A stretch of 64,000 nt of DNA from F-183 sp964627455 (GTDB taxonomy: Bacteria > Acidobacteriota > Terriglobia > Bryobacterales > Bryobacteraceae): positions 1-64,000 of the forward strand of contig CAZVKC010000023.1 of assembly GCA_964627455.1 (NCBI GenBank), in the 5' to 3' direction. Within the stretch, counting starts at the first letter, position 1; every line of letters starts with the position of its first letter. Of this stretch, positions 21,745 to 29,927 are shown one piece after another. A program made the position numbers and the translations under genes. The notes beneath the pieces were generated by a model that was given only the letters and a program-made list of their open reading frames with translations, searched no databases and was not told the origin of the DNA.

Positions 21745-23163
21745 ATGTTTCGCGTTCTTATTCTTTTTTGCGCGTTGCTTCTGGCTTGTTTTGGCCAGCA
21801 GTCTCAAGATCCGCTCGCGCCGTCGACGTGGATCGATCATCTCAATAACGAACTCCTTCCCTTCTGGTCGCATCCCGATGCGCTGGGCCGCAATGGCGAC
21901 TTTCCGGCGATCCGGTGCGACGATGGCACGGCGGTGAACTGGCAGCGTCCCTGCCGGGAGATCGCGACCAATGCATGGCTGATGCAGCGTCCACGCAATG
22001 TGGTGGCGCAGTCGCGGCAGGTGTATGCGTACGGCGTTGCGTTTCACATGACCGGCGATCGCAAGTATCTGGACTGGATGAAACAGGGGCTCGATTATCT
22101 GCGGCGAGATGTGGTGGATCGCAAGAATGGCGGCATCGCGACGAATCAGGATGCGCGTACGGGCGAGTGGGGTCCAAAGCCCGAGTGGCGGAATCCGCAG
22201 GAGCTTGCCTATGGACTCGTCGGGTTCAGTTTCTACTACTATCTGACGCGGGATCCCGTGGTGCTCGACGACATCGTCGCGATCAAACGGTACATCTTCG
22301 ACAAATACTTCGACAACGACGCGCAGGTGATGAAGTGGCTGCAGGCGGACAACGGCGCGGAGAAGGCCGATGGCCGGCGGTTGGTGGCGACGCTCGATCA
22401 GATGAATGCGTATCTGGTGCTGCTGACGCCGATTCTGCCTGAGCCGTATCAATCCGAATGGAAGGCCGATTTGACGCGGCTTTCCATCGTGCTGATCGAG
22501 AAGTTCTACAACTGGGACGAGAATCTGTTTTATTTGACGTCGAACACGCCTGCGGATCGGGATCCGGCGAAGTCGGCGACGGACTTCGGGCACACGATCA
22601 AAGCGATGTGGATGATCCGCTGGACCGGCATCGTGACGGGGAATCCCGAGTTCGTGTGGTTTGCGGAGACGTATGGGCGGCAGGTGCTGGCGCGCGCGTA
22701 TCAGCCCGGCAATGGATCCTGGGCGAGCGGCGTGGCGGCGGGCGGCAAGGTGGACATCAACAAGAGTTGGTGGATCGTGGCGGAACTCGATCAGTTCGCG
22801 GCGACGCTGTCGCTGCAGGATCCCGAACTGGCTTCGACGTATTTGAAGCAGACGTACGCCTACTGGCGCGAATACCTGGTGGATAAACAGTATGCGGAAG
22901 TGTGGACCACCGTCGACGGCGTGACCAACAAGCCGCTCGCGAACGATCAGCCGAAGCAGTGGCCCTGGAAGAATGGGTATCATTCGCTGGAGCATGCGCT
23001 GGTGGCGTACATCACGACGAGCGCGAACGCGGCGCAGCCGGTACGGTTGTACTTTGCGCATGAGCCCGCGGACGTTCGGCCGTACTTCTTCCAGGCGGCG
23101 AAGCAGTCGGTGGAGCGGATCGATGATGTCGTGGTGGCGGTGACTTTCGAAGGGATCCAATAA
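21745..23163 (+). CDS. Exported AGE-family (N-acylglucosamine 2-epimerase-like) protein
   Basis: 472-aa protein with a signal peptide (MFRVLILFCALLLACFGQ) and an (alpha/alpha)6-barrel of the N-acylglucosamine 2-epimerase / cellobiose epimerase family. Visible family features are REIATNAWLMQRPRNVVAQSRQVYAYGVAF near the N-terminus (R and H/Y active-site region), ATDFGHTIKAMWMIRW and KNGYHSLEHALVAY near the C-terminus. Cytoplasmic AGE epimerases interconvert GlcNAc and ManNAc or epimerise disaccharides; an exported form may act on extracellular oligosaccharides or be a hydrolase on the same fold. The sialidase-like gene starts 4 bp after its stop, so the two are almost certainly coexpressed. Confidence 0.8.
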   Translation: MFRVLILFCALLLACFGQQSQDPLAPSTWIDHLNNELLPFWSHPDALGRNGDFPAIRCDDGTAVNWQRPCREIATNAWLMQRPRNVVAQSRQVYAYGVAFHMTGDRKYLDWMKQGLDYLRRDVVDRKNGGIATNQDARTGEWGPKPEWRNPQELAYGLVGFSFYYYLTRDPVVLDDIVAIKRYIFDKYFDNDAQVMKWLQADNGAEKADGRRLVATLDQMNAYLVLLTPILPEPYQSEWKADLTRLSIVLIEKFYNWDENLFYLTSNTPADRDPAKSATDFGHTIKAMWMIRWTGIVTGNPEFVWFAETYGRQVLARAYQPGNGSWASGVAAGGKVDINKSWWIVAELDQFAATLSLQDPELASTYLKQTYAYWREYLVDKQYAEVWTTVDGVTNKPLANDQPKQWPWKNGYHSLEHALVAYITTSANAAQPVRLYFAHEPADVRPYFFQAAKQSVERIDDVVVAVTFEGIQ

Positions 23164-23167
23164 GAGC

Positions 23168-24418
23168 TTGTCGACGATCAGCAGACGGCAGTTGGGATTG
23201 CTCGCGATGGCTGCGCCGGGCGCGCTGCGGGCGGCAGTGAAGCGGGACGTGTTCCTGAAAGCGCCGGGCAAAGGCACGGCGGTGATGGCGTTCGCCTACT
23301 ACACGAAGGCGAAGGGACTCGACATGCTTTCGGTCGAGCAGCGCTGGAGCCGGTCCGACACGATCGACGTGTCGTACCTGCGGACGTCCAAAGACCACGG
23401 CAAGACCTGGAGCGCACCGGTGGAACGCGTGACCGGCGAACGCCGCAAGGAAGGGATGATGCGCCGCCATCTGCGCGGCTGCTGGGTGGATCCGAATACG
23501 GGCGCGGCGATCGAATTGTGGAACGAGGGCGTGCTGCCGACCGATGATCCGCTGGAAGGGCTGCGGCGGTGGCAGGTGTACTACACGATCTCGTACGACG
23601 GGCTTGCGACGCGTACGCCGGTGGCGATGGCCCGGCAGGCGGGGTTGCCTGCGGATCAGACGCTGCCGGGCGTGTACCCGGGCAAGAACAGCATCATGCT
23701 GGGCGACCAGGGCTCGCAGCCGCTGGCGGTTCGCGGGGGATTTTTGCTGCCCTGCGAGATCACGCCGTTGAAGGCGGATGGGACGCTGTACAACCCGGGC
23801 GGCGGGTACACGTATCATTACTCGGCCGTCCTGCATGCGAAGTGGAAGAGCCGCACGGAACTCGAGTGGAAACTGAGTGAGCCGGTTGAGGGGGATCCTG
23901 CAAAGACGACGCGCGGGGCGATCGAGCCGACGATCGGACGGCTGCGCGATGGCCGGTATTTGCTGGTGATGCGCGGGTCCAATGACCGGAAGACCGAGTT
24001 GCCGAGTTGGCGGTGGGTTTCGTATTCGAAGGATGCCGTGAAGTGGTCGAAGCCGGAGCCGTGGACGTATGCGAACGGGAATCCGTTTTATTCACCGAGC
24101 GCGTGTTCGCAGTTGATTCACCATTCGAACGGCAGGTTGTATTGGATCGGGAACATCACGCCGGAGAATCCGAAGGGGAACCGGCCGCGGTATCCGCTGG
24201 TGATCGGCGAGGTGGATCTTCGGAGCGGGTTGCTGTTGCCGGATACGGTGCAGACGGTGGATACGCGGGGTTCGGAGGATCACGAGTTGCTGACGCTTTC
24301 GAACTTCTACGCTCGTGAAGACCGGGTCACGCGGGAGATCGTGATCCACATGACCCGGCTGTTTGCGTATCCAAATGGCTGGGAAGGCGACGCGTTCGCC
24401 TATCGCGTCAGCGTTTGA
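23168..24418 (+). CDS. Exported sialidase-superfamily (Asp-box) protein
   Basis: 416-aa six-bladed-propeller protein of the sialidase/neuraminidase superfamily. It opens with SRRQLGLLAMAAPGALRA, a twin-arginine-style signal. An Asp-box is seen in SKDHGKTWS (about residues 75-83), with others less clear (SYSKDAVKWSKPEPW). The start is a TTG at 23168, only 4 bp after the AGE-family gene, so translation is likely coupled. Sialidase activity is not proven by the fold: proteins like this include rhamnosidases, non-catalytic lectins and other exo-glycosidases. The gene ends one base before the stop of the convergent lipoprotein gene. Confidence 0.75.
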   Translation: MSTISRRQLGLLAMAAPGALRAAVKRDVFLKAPGKGTAVMAFAYYTKAKGLDMLSVEQRWSRSDTIDVSYLRTSKDHGKTWSAPVERVTGERRKEGMMRRHLRGCWVDPNTGAAIELWNEGVLPTDDPLEGLRRWQVYYTISYDGLATRTPVAMARQAGLPADQTLPGVYPGKNSIMLGDQGSQPLAVRGGFLLPCEITPLKADGTLYNPGGGYTYHYSAVLHAKWKSRTELEWKLSEPVEGDPAKTTRGAIEPTIGRLRDGRYLLVMRGSNDRKTELPSWRWVSYSKDAVKWSKPEPWTYANGNPFYSPSACSQLIHHSNGRLYWIGNITPENPKGNRPRYPLVIGEVDLRSGLLLPDTVQTVDTRGSEDHELLTLSNFYAREDRVTREIVIHMTRLFAYPNGWEGDAFAYRVSV

Positions 24419-24931
24419 TTATTTCTTCTTGGCGTCAGCGGGCGGCGCAGGCGCGGGGAGCGGGACGTCGGAGTTGTAGGTGTCGACGATGCACTTCCAC
24501 TTGCCGTCGGCCTGCTTCTTCCAGATCTCGAGGATCTTGCCTTTGTCTTCGATGGCGGGTCCACCCTTGGGATCTTTGATGGTGAGCGCGTAGGTGCCGT
24601 ACAGATAGCCGAGTTCACCGGACTTGGCGACTTCGACCTTGGTCACTTTCCAGGAGACGGCGGTGTTGGGTCCGAGCAAGCCTGCCCAGGATTCGCGAAT
24701 GGATTTTTTGTCCGTGGCGATCGCGGCGTTGGGCGGCAGCAGGACGGCGTCATCCGAATAGAAGGCGACGGTGCCGTCGACATCGTTCTTGCCCGCGGTG
24801 GCGGACCATTGTTCGTCAAGCGCCTTGATGGCGGCTTCTTCCGCAGCGCGCGTGTCGGGCTGGGCCTGGGGTCCGCAGGCGGTTGTCAATAAGGCGAGAG
24901 GTGCGAGGAGCAATAGGGTTCGGAATTGCAT
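24419..24931 (-). CDS. SnoaL/DUF4440-like lipoprotein
   Basis: 170-aa probable lipoprotein (signal LLLLAPLALLTTAC, Cys at about residue 19). The mature part has the NTF2-like SnoaL/DUF4440 fold: ALDEQWSATAGKNDVDGTVAFYSDDAVLLPP is the classic N-terminal block, and GKILEIWKKQADGKWKCIVDTYNSD the C-terminal one. Such domains bind small ligands or act as enzymes or scaffolds; here function is unknown. A Pro/Ala/Lys tail ends the protein. Convergent with, and abutting, the sialidase-like gene. Confidence 0.8.
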   Translation of the reverse strand: MQFRTLLLLAPLALLTTACGPQAQPDTRAAEEAAIKALDEQWSATAGKNDVDGTVAFYSDDAVLLPPNAAIATDKKSIRESWAGLLGPNTAVSWKVTKVEVAKSGELGYLYGTYALTIKDPKGGPAIEDKGKILEIWKKQADGKWKCIVDTYNSDVPLPAPAPPADAKKK

Positions 24932-24955
24932 TCCGAGGATGATACCACCCCGGCA

Positions 24956-25132
24956 TCAATCCTCGTCGCTGGTGGTGATCGGCTTCTTATACTTCGGCTT
25001 CTTCGGTGTCGTGCGATCGGCCAACGCGCGCGACGGCTTGGGGGCGCCGACGATGGCGCGGGCTTCACGGCGAGCCTTCTTGCCCGGGTCATCCTTGATT
25101 TCGACGATGAGCGGCTTCTTCTTTTCCTTCAT
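24956..25132 (-). CDS. Small Lys/Arg-rich protein (58 aa)
   Basis: Small ORF with ATG at 25132, AGAGGA about 10 nt upstream, and stop at 24956-24958. The protein begins MKEKKKPLIVEIKDDPGKKA and ends KKPKYKKPITTSDED, with about a third Lys or Arg, no hydrophobic segment and an acidic end. It may bind nucleic acid or the ribosome, but I recognise no family. It lies 24 bp upstream of the SnoaL-like lipoprotein gene on the same strand, so they may share a transcript. Confidence 0.65.
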   Translation of the reverse strand: MKEKKKPLIVEIKDDPGKKARREARAIVGAPKPSRALADRTTPKKPKYKKPITTSDED

Positions 25133-25172
25133 GGGAAGGGATCCTCTTTCTGGTTACCATAATGGCTTGGTG

Positions 25173-26132
25173 ATGCGGCTACGCTTCATGCCCGTGCTTC
25201 TGTTGCTGCTGCTGCTGTTTTCCTGCGGCAGGAAAGAGAAGCAGCATCCGAAACTGCTTTCCGAGTGGGGGATCTTCGATTCCTCCGCGAAACTCGCGGC
25301 GTTGAAGCCTGTCTCTCGCGCCGTTCCTTATGAGTTGCGAACGCCGCTTTTTTCCGACTACGCGGAGAAAGATCGCGTCGTTTTGTTCCCCGAGGGTAAG
25401 ACGAAGGCGGCATACCAGGAGTTCGCCGTATTCGACTTTCCTGCCGGGACGGTGATCGCGAAGACCTTCTCGTTTGGCGGGCGGCGCATCGAGACGCGGG
25501 TGCTCGTGAACGACGCGAAGGACGGCTGGATCGGGCTGCCCTATGTTTGGAATCGCGAGCAGACCGATGCGACGTTGGAACTCGTGCCCGATCCCGTGCA
25601 GATCCAGCACGGGTCACTGAACTTCGAGTACAGCATCCCGAATTTCAACCAGTGCAAGGGCTGTCACGAGAACGCGGGCATCGTGAAACCGATTGGTCCG
25701 AAGGCGCGGCATCTGGATTCCGCGACGACGGAGCGGTTGACCGGCGTGGCCGGTGTAAAGCCTGCGCCGCTCGATACGCTCGATGATCGCGCGCGCGCGT
25801 ATCTCGATATCAATTGCGCACACTGCCACAACACCAAAGGTCCCGCGAATACGACTGGGTTGGTGATGACGTACGGCGAGATGGACCTGACCAAGATCGG
25901 CGTCTGCAAGACGCCGGTGGCGGCAGGGCAGGGATCCGGTGGCTTCCGTTTCTCGATCGTGCCGGGACGCCCCGACGAGTCGATCCTGATTCATCGCATG
26001 AAGTCGACAACGCCAAAGGTCCAGATGCCGGAACTCGGCCGGACGCTGGTGCATCGCGAGGGTGTGCAGTTGGTCAGCGACTGGATCGCGTCGATGAAGG
26101 GCGGCTGCGACACCGCAACCTTGTTGCGCTAG
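25173..26132 (+). CDS. Dihaem cytochrome c lipoprotein (SO2930-like)
   Basis: 319-aa exported protein. The signal LLLLLLLFSC gives a lipobox Cys at about residue 18. Two c-type haem motifs are present, CKGCH (about 163-167) and CAHCH (about 210-214), the second in DINCAHCHNTKGPANTTGL. The pattern of EWGIFD near the N-terminus and VPGRPDESILIHRM near the C-terminus matches the SO2930 / HNE_0200 family (TIGR03806) of uncharacterised dihaem proteins, often paired with a beta-helix protein, which is absent here. ATG 25173 is chosen for the signal peptide; no strong ribosome site is seen. Its TAG overlaps the convergent gene's stop. Confidence 0.85.
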   Translation: MRLRFMPVLLLLLLLFSCGRKEKQHPKLLSEWGIFDSSAKLAALKPVSRAVPYELRTPLFSDYAEKDRVVLFPEGKTKAAYQEFAVFDFPAGTVIAKTFSFGGRRIETRVLVNDAKDGWIGLPYVWNREQTDATLELVPDPVQIQHGSLNFEYSIPNFNQCKGCHENAGIVKPIGPKARHLDSATTERLTGVAGVKPAPLDTLDDRARAYLDINCAHCHNTKGPANTTGLVMTYGEMDLTKIGVCKTPVAAGQGSGGFRFSIVPGRPDESILIHRMKSTTPKVQMPELGRTLVHREGVQLVSDWIASMKGGCDTATLLR

Positions 26133-26581
26133 GGTTTCTTGTCGACGCGATACACGACGCGTTTCGACGTACTGGGGATGAGCGCGCCGATTGCTGCCCC
26201 CGCGGCGCCTCCTGCGAAGGGCGCGAGCGCTGCGTTTCGGCAGCCATCGTTGGTTTCCGCGCAGGCGACGCCGAATCGCGTGGCCCCGGCTCCGGCGATC
26301 GCGCCGGCGACGCCGAGCAGGATCGCATTGCGGACACGATGCGATCCCTGATGCACGGACACTCGAACGACGTTTTGTTTGGTGATGGCCTGTTCCCCGG
26401 CGCCGTCGACGGCGACCGTCAACTGGTCCGCAGTCGCCGAGCGGAATGCGCCGCTCAGCGACTTCATGTTCGATTGCACGACATCGATGCGATCGCCGTT
26501 CTTCAAGTCGCGAGAGAGGTTGGACCAATCACTGTCGGCGGCAGTGAACGACGCTAGAGCGAGGAACAGGACAGCGTGCAT
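26129..26581 (-). CDS. Exported protein with Gly-zipper segment, unknown
   Basis: 150-aa protein starting at ATG 26581 with a short signal peptide (MHAVLFLALASFTAAD). Residues about 25-75 (LKNGDRIDVVQSNMKSLSGAF, then KQNVVRVSV) look like a small beta-barrel with an RVSV ending, and residues about 85-140 form a Gly/Ala-rich stretch (LLGVAGAIAGAGATRFGV, FAGGAAGAAIGALIP) that resembles a glycine-zipper membrane segment. This domain combination recurs in Acidobacteriota exported proteins; function unknown. It lies 4 bp downstream of... the proS start side (proS stop is at 26586), and its stop overlaps the convergent dihaem cytochrome gene by 4 bases. Confidence 0.7.
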   Translation of the reverse strand: MHAVLFLALASFTAADSDWSNLSRDLKNGDRIDVVQSNMKSLSGAFRSATADQLTVAVDGAGEQAITKQNVVRVSVHQGSHRVRNAILLGVAGAIAGAGATRFGVACAETNDGCRNAALAPFAGGAAGAAIGALIPSTSKRVVYRVDKKP

Positions 26582-26585
26582 ACCC

Positions 26586-28028
26586 TTAGTATGCTTTGGC
26601 GATGACCAGACGGTGCTCGACCGGTTCACCCGTGAGGATGCACTTGCCGGCGCCGTCATACTCATCGACGAGCGGGATGTTGCGAATGGTCGCTTTGATC
26701 TCCTTGATTCGCGCGTCGTTTTCCGGCGTGTCCTTCATGTGGGCCATGATGAACTTGCCGCCGCCCTTCTCGGCGGTGACCTCGCGCAGGATCGACTCGA
26801 CCTCTTCGAACGAGTTCGCGAGCACCGTGTTGTCCTTCATGCGCTGGCGCGCCTTGGCGAGCATATCGACCTGCATGGTGTCGAGTGCGGCGGCGAGTTT
26901 CGCGGCAATTTCCGCTTGCGGGATCACATCCTTGACGCCGGTGTCGCGGCGCTTCAGCACGATGTTGTTGCTGGCGACATCGCGCGGACCGAGTTCGAAG
27001 ACAACGGGTACGCCGAGGCGTTCCCAGTGGAAGAACTTCGCGCCGGGCGTCTGGCCTTCGCGCAGATCGAGGTGCGCGCCGACTTCCTTGGCAAGCTTCG
27101 CAGCCTGCTCGAGGACCGCGGCCTTCTCGTGATCCTTGCGGTAGATCGGAACGATGACCGACTTCATCGGCGCGACCTTGGGGGGCAACACGAGTCCCTT
27201 GTCGTCGGAGTGCGTCATGATGAGGCCGCCGATGAGACGCGTGCTGACGCCCCAACTGGTCTGCCAGACGTAGTCGAGCGTGCCGCCGCTGGTTTGGAAC
27301 TGCACGTCGAAAGCCTTGCCGAAGTTCTGGCCGAGGTCGTGGCTGGTGCCGGCCTGCAGCGCGAGTCCGTTCTGCATCATCGCTTCGATCGAGTAAGACT
27401 TCAGCGCGCCGGCGAACTTTTCCTGCTGCGTCTTGACGCCCTTGATGACTGGCATCGCCATGATCTCTTCCGCGACTTCCGCGTACAGGTCGAGGATCCG
27501 AAGCGTCTCTTCGAGCGCCTCTTCGTGCGAGGCGTGCGCCGTGTGGCCTTCCTGCCAGAGGAACTCGGTGGTGCGCAGGAACATGCGCGTGCGGAGTTCC
27601 CAGCGCATGACGTTGGCCCATTGATTGATGAGCAGCGGCAGGTCGCGATAGCTCTGGATCCACTTCGAGAAGAAGTGGCCGACGATGGTTTCCGAAGTCG
27701 GGCGGATGACGTAGGGTTCTTCGAGTTCCTTACCGCCGGCGGTGGTGACGAGCGCGAGTTCCGGGGAGAAGCCTTCGACGTGTTCGGCTTCTTTCTTGAG
27801 GAAGCTGTGCGGGATCAGGAGCGGCAGGTAGACGTTGCGGTGTCCCGTTGCTTTGAATCGATTGTCGAGTTCGCGCTGCAGCACTTCCCAAACGGCGTAT
27901 CCGTTGGGCTTGATGACCATGCATCCCTTGACGATTTCAGCCGGTTCGGCCATGTCGCCTTGCAGGACGACGTCCTGATACCAGGCCGCGAAATCAGACG
28001 CACGAGGGGTAATGGGAGATTCAGCCAT
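26586..28028 (-). CDS. proS: Prolyl-tRNA synthetase (eukaryote/archaeal-like type)
   Basis: 480-aa class II synthetase that charges tRNA-Pro. The length and absence of the insertion domain, with the motifs LPLLIPHSFLKKEAEHVEGF, YVIRPTSETIVGHFFSKWI and LRTTEFLWQEGHTAHAS, place it in the ProS type 3 group shared by archaea, eukaryotes and some bacteria. The anticodon-binding domain lies at about 285-385 (VIVPIYRKDHEKAAVLE) and the C-terminal domain ends HRLVIAKAY. Editing activity is not expected in this type. Read leftward, it precedes the Gly-zipper gene by 4 bp. Confidence 0.96.
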   Translation of the reverse strand: MAESPITPRASDFAAWYQDVVLQGDMAEPAEIVKGCMVIKPNGYAVWEVLQRELDNRFKATGHRNVYLPLLIPHSFLKKEAEHVEGFSPELALVTTAGGKELEEPYVIRPTSETIVGHFFSKWIQSYRDLPLLINQWANVMRWELRTRMFLRTTEFLWQEGHTAHASHEEALEETLRILDLYAEVAEEIMAMPVIKGVKTQQEKFAGALKSYSIEAMMQNGLALQAGTSHDLGQNFGKAFDVQFQTSGGTLDYVWQTSWGVSTRLIGGLIMTHSDDKGLVLPPKVAPMKSVIVPIYRKDHEKAAVLEQAAKLAKEVGAHLDLREGQTPGAKFFHWERLGVPVVFELGPRDVASNNIVLKRRDTGVKDVIPQAEIAAKLAAALDTMQVDMLAKARQRMKDNTVLANSFEEVESILREVTAEKGGGKFIMAHMKDTPENDARIKEIKATIRNIPLVDEYDGAGKCILTGEPVEHRLVIAKAY

Positions 28029-28101
28029 TGTTGTTGATCAATCCGGAGGGGGAAAACAACATGATACCCTGCGGAGGGCTTTTTGCCCCATTTCCCTTCA
28101 C

Positions 28102-29184
28102 ATGCTGAAAATCGTTCATTGCGTGGGCGCGCGTCCGAACTTCATGAAAATGGCCCCTGTCATGGCGGCCCTTTCGCAGCGCCCCGACCTCTTCCAACAG
28201 ATCCTGGTGCATACCGGACAGCACTATGACGCGCGGATGTCCGATGTGTTCTTCGATGAACTGGGACTGCCGAAGCCGGATATCAATCTCGAAGTCGGCT
28301 CGGGCACGCATGCCGTGCAGACCGCGCAGATCATGATGAAGTTCGAGCCGGTGATCACCGAGCACAAGCCGGATTGGGTGTTCGTGCCGGGCGACGTGAA
28401 CTCGACGATTGCGTGCGCGCTGGTGGCGACGAAGTTGGGTGTGAAGGTCGCGCACGTGGAGGCGGGATTGCGTTCGCGCGACCGTGCGATGCCTGAGGAA
28501 ATCAACCGGATCCTCACCGATCAGATTTCGGACCTGCTGTTCACGCCGTCGCGCGATGGCGATGAGAACCTGCTGCGGGAAGGTGTCGACGCATCGAAGA
28601 TCAAGTTTGTCGGTAACGTAATGATTGATACGCTCGTGCGCCTGCTGCCGGAGGCGAAGAAGCGCTGGCCGGGCTTGCAGGAACGCCTCGGTGTGACCAC
28701 GCCGTTCTTTCTCGCGACGCTGCATCGTCCTGCGAATGTCGATAACCCGGAGAGTCTGGCGCGGTTGGTGGAGGCGCTGAATCGCGTGGCGGAGATGCAT
28801 CCCGTGCTGTTTCCGATTCACCCGCGAACTCGCTCGCGCATCGTCGACGGATCGCTGAGTTCGCGGATCACGCTGTGCGATCCGCTGAGCTATCTCGATT
28901 TCGTGGCGGCGCAATCGGAGTCGCTGGTGGTGATTTCGGATTCAGGCGGCGTGCAGGAAGAGACGACGTACCTTGGCGTGCCGTGCCTGACGCTGCGCAG
29001 CAATACGGAGCGTCCGATCACGATTAGCGAGGGTACGAACCGGCTGATCGGGGATCGCACGGACACGCTGGTGGACGAGGTCCACGCGGCTGTCGCCCGG
29101 CGGCGCAGGGATCCCGCACAACTGGAGTATTGGGACGGAAAAGCGGCGATTCGCATCGCCGCTGTGATGGCAGAGTTGGCTTAG
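28102..29184 (+). CDS. wecB: UDP-GlcNAc 2-epimerase, non-hydrolysing
   Basis: 360-aa enzyme interconverting UDP-GlcNAc and UDP-ManNAc for surface polysaccharide precursors. Family motifs: VGARPNFMKMAPVM at the N-terminus, HTGQHYDARMSDVFF, VPGDVNSTIACAL, HVEAGLRSRDRAMPEEINR, HRPANVDN, HPRTRS and SDSGGVQEETTYLGVPCLTLR. ATG 28102 is the natural start, since the family begins MKIxxVxGARPN; an upstream in-frame ATG at 28012 would overlap proS. Other wec/cap genes are not in the window. Confidence 0.94.
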   Translation: MLKIVHCVGARPNFMKMAPVMAALSQRPDLFQQILVHTGQHYDARMSDVFFDELGLPKPDINLEVGSGTHAVQTAQIMMKFEPVITEHKPDWVFVPGDVNSTIACALVATKLGVKVAHVEAGLRSRDRAMPEEINRILTDQISDLLFTPSRDGDENLLREGVDASKIKFVGNVMIDTLVRLLPEAKKRWPGLQERLGVTTPFFLATLHRPANVDNPESLARLVEALNRVAEMHPVLFPIHPRTRSRIVDGSLSSRITLCDPLSYLDFVAAQSESLVVISDSGGVQEETTYLGVPCLTLRSNTERPITISEGTNRLIGDRTDTLVDEVHAAVARRRRDPAQLEYWDGKAAIRIAAVMAELA

Positions 29185-29190
29185 CGGCGG

Positions 29191-29867
29191 TTACTTTTTC
29201 ATCAGCACGGTGATCGTCGACTGCGGGGCGCGGGAACGCACGACCATGCGGACTCCCTCGACGTGGCGGCCGTCTGCGANNNNNNNNNNNNNNNNNNNNN
29301 NNNNNNNNNNNNNNNNNNNNNNNNNNNNNNNNNNNNNNNNNNNNNNNNNNNNNNNNNNNNNNNNNNNNNNNNNNNNNNNGAACGCACGACCATGCGGACT
29401 CCCTCGACGTGGCGGCCGTCTGCGAAGTCGAGCAGGCGATAGACGCCGTCTTCCATCGGAGCCTCGTTGAAATCGACGACCTGCACCTGGCCGTTGCGGA
29501 AGGTCACTTCCGCGAAATCCACTTGCGCGCGTCCGGCGACCCGGAAGTACAGTGCGTCGCCGGAGTTGTTGACGCGGAAATAGGTATCCACCCAATCTTC
29601 GCGGCGGAGGAAGGTTTCGCTGTCCTCCCACACCATGCGATGACGCGGCGGCAGCACCACCACGGCGCGGGTCCAAACGACGGGCGCCACGTAGACGACG
29701 CGCGTGGCGACGACCGGGGCGGGACGGCGAATGATCACGGTCCTCGCCGGACGCCGCAGCGGATGGCCTACGCCCAAGTTGATGTTGACTCGTACGTCAG
29801 CGGCTGAAAGAATCCCTGAGGCTGCGCCTCCGAGCAACAGGGCGGAAATCATGAATCTGCGGTTCAT
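29191..29867 (-). CDS. Exported conserved protein, split by a false assembly gap
   Basis: Exported protein with signal MNRRFMISALLLGGAASGILSA and a Pro/Arg/Val-rich segment (LRRPARTVIIRRPAPVVATRVVYVAP). The second half is a compact domain (EDSETFLRREDWVDTYFRVN, ALYFRVAGRAQVDFAEV, VQVVDFNEAP) and ends STITVLMKK. The gene contains a 100-N run (29280-29379) flanked by identical 46-bp copies; removing the Ns and one copy joins 488 + 43 nt into one 176-aa frame, which restores ...VRMVVRSRAPQSTITVLMKK. I recognise no functional family; location is probably periplasmic or cell-envelope. Confidence 0.7.
29234..29425. other. Assembly gap (100 N) with 46-bp duplicated flanks
   Basis: Positions 29234-29279 and 29380-29425 are identical, separated by exactly 100 Ns. 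The overlap length and frame rescue show two contig ends that overlap and were not merged, so this is not a biological repeat. Confidence 0.9.
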
Positions 29868-29927
29868 TGTTTATGCACCTTCCTGATAGCTGCTAACACG
29901 GTATGCGCAGCAGAGTTCCACTCGGGA

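Noticed and set aside
21697..23277. Upstream extension of the ruvX frame to 681 residues
   Set aside because: It is an Arg/His/Pro-rich shadow of the AGE-family gene on the other strand; only the last 154 residues match RuvX.
26586..28028. Archaeal origin of proS by recent transfer
   Set aside because: The type shared with archaea and eukaryotes is widespread in bacteria, and codon use looks like its neighbours.
29234..29425. Direct repeat flanking an N-run as a biological duplication
   Set aside because: The same arrangement occurs at three gaps with 46-55 bp copies and 100 Ns each, and collapsing restores frames, so it is an assembly artefact.
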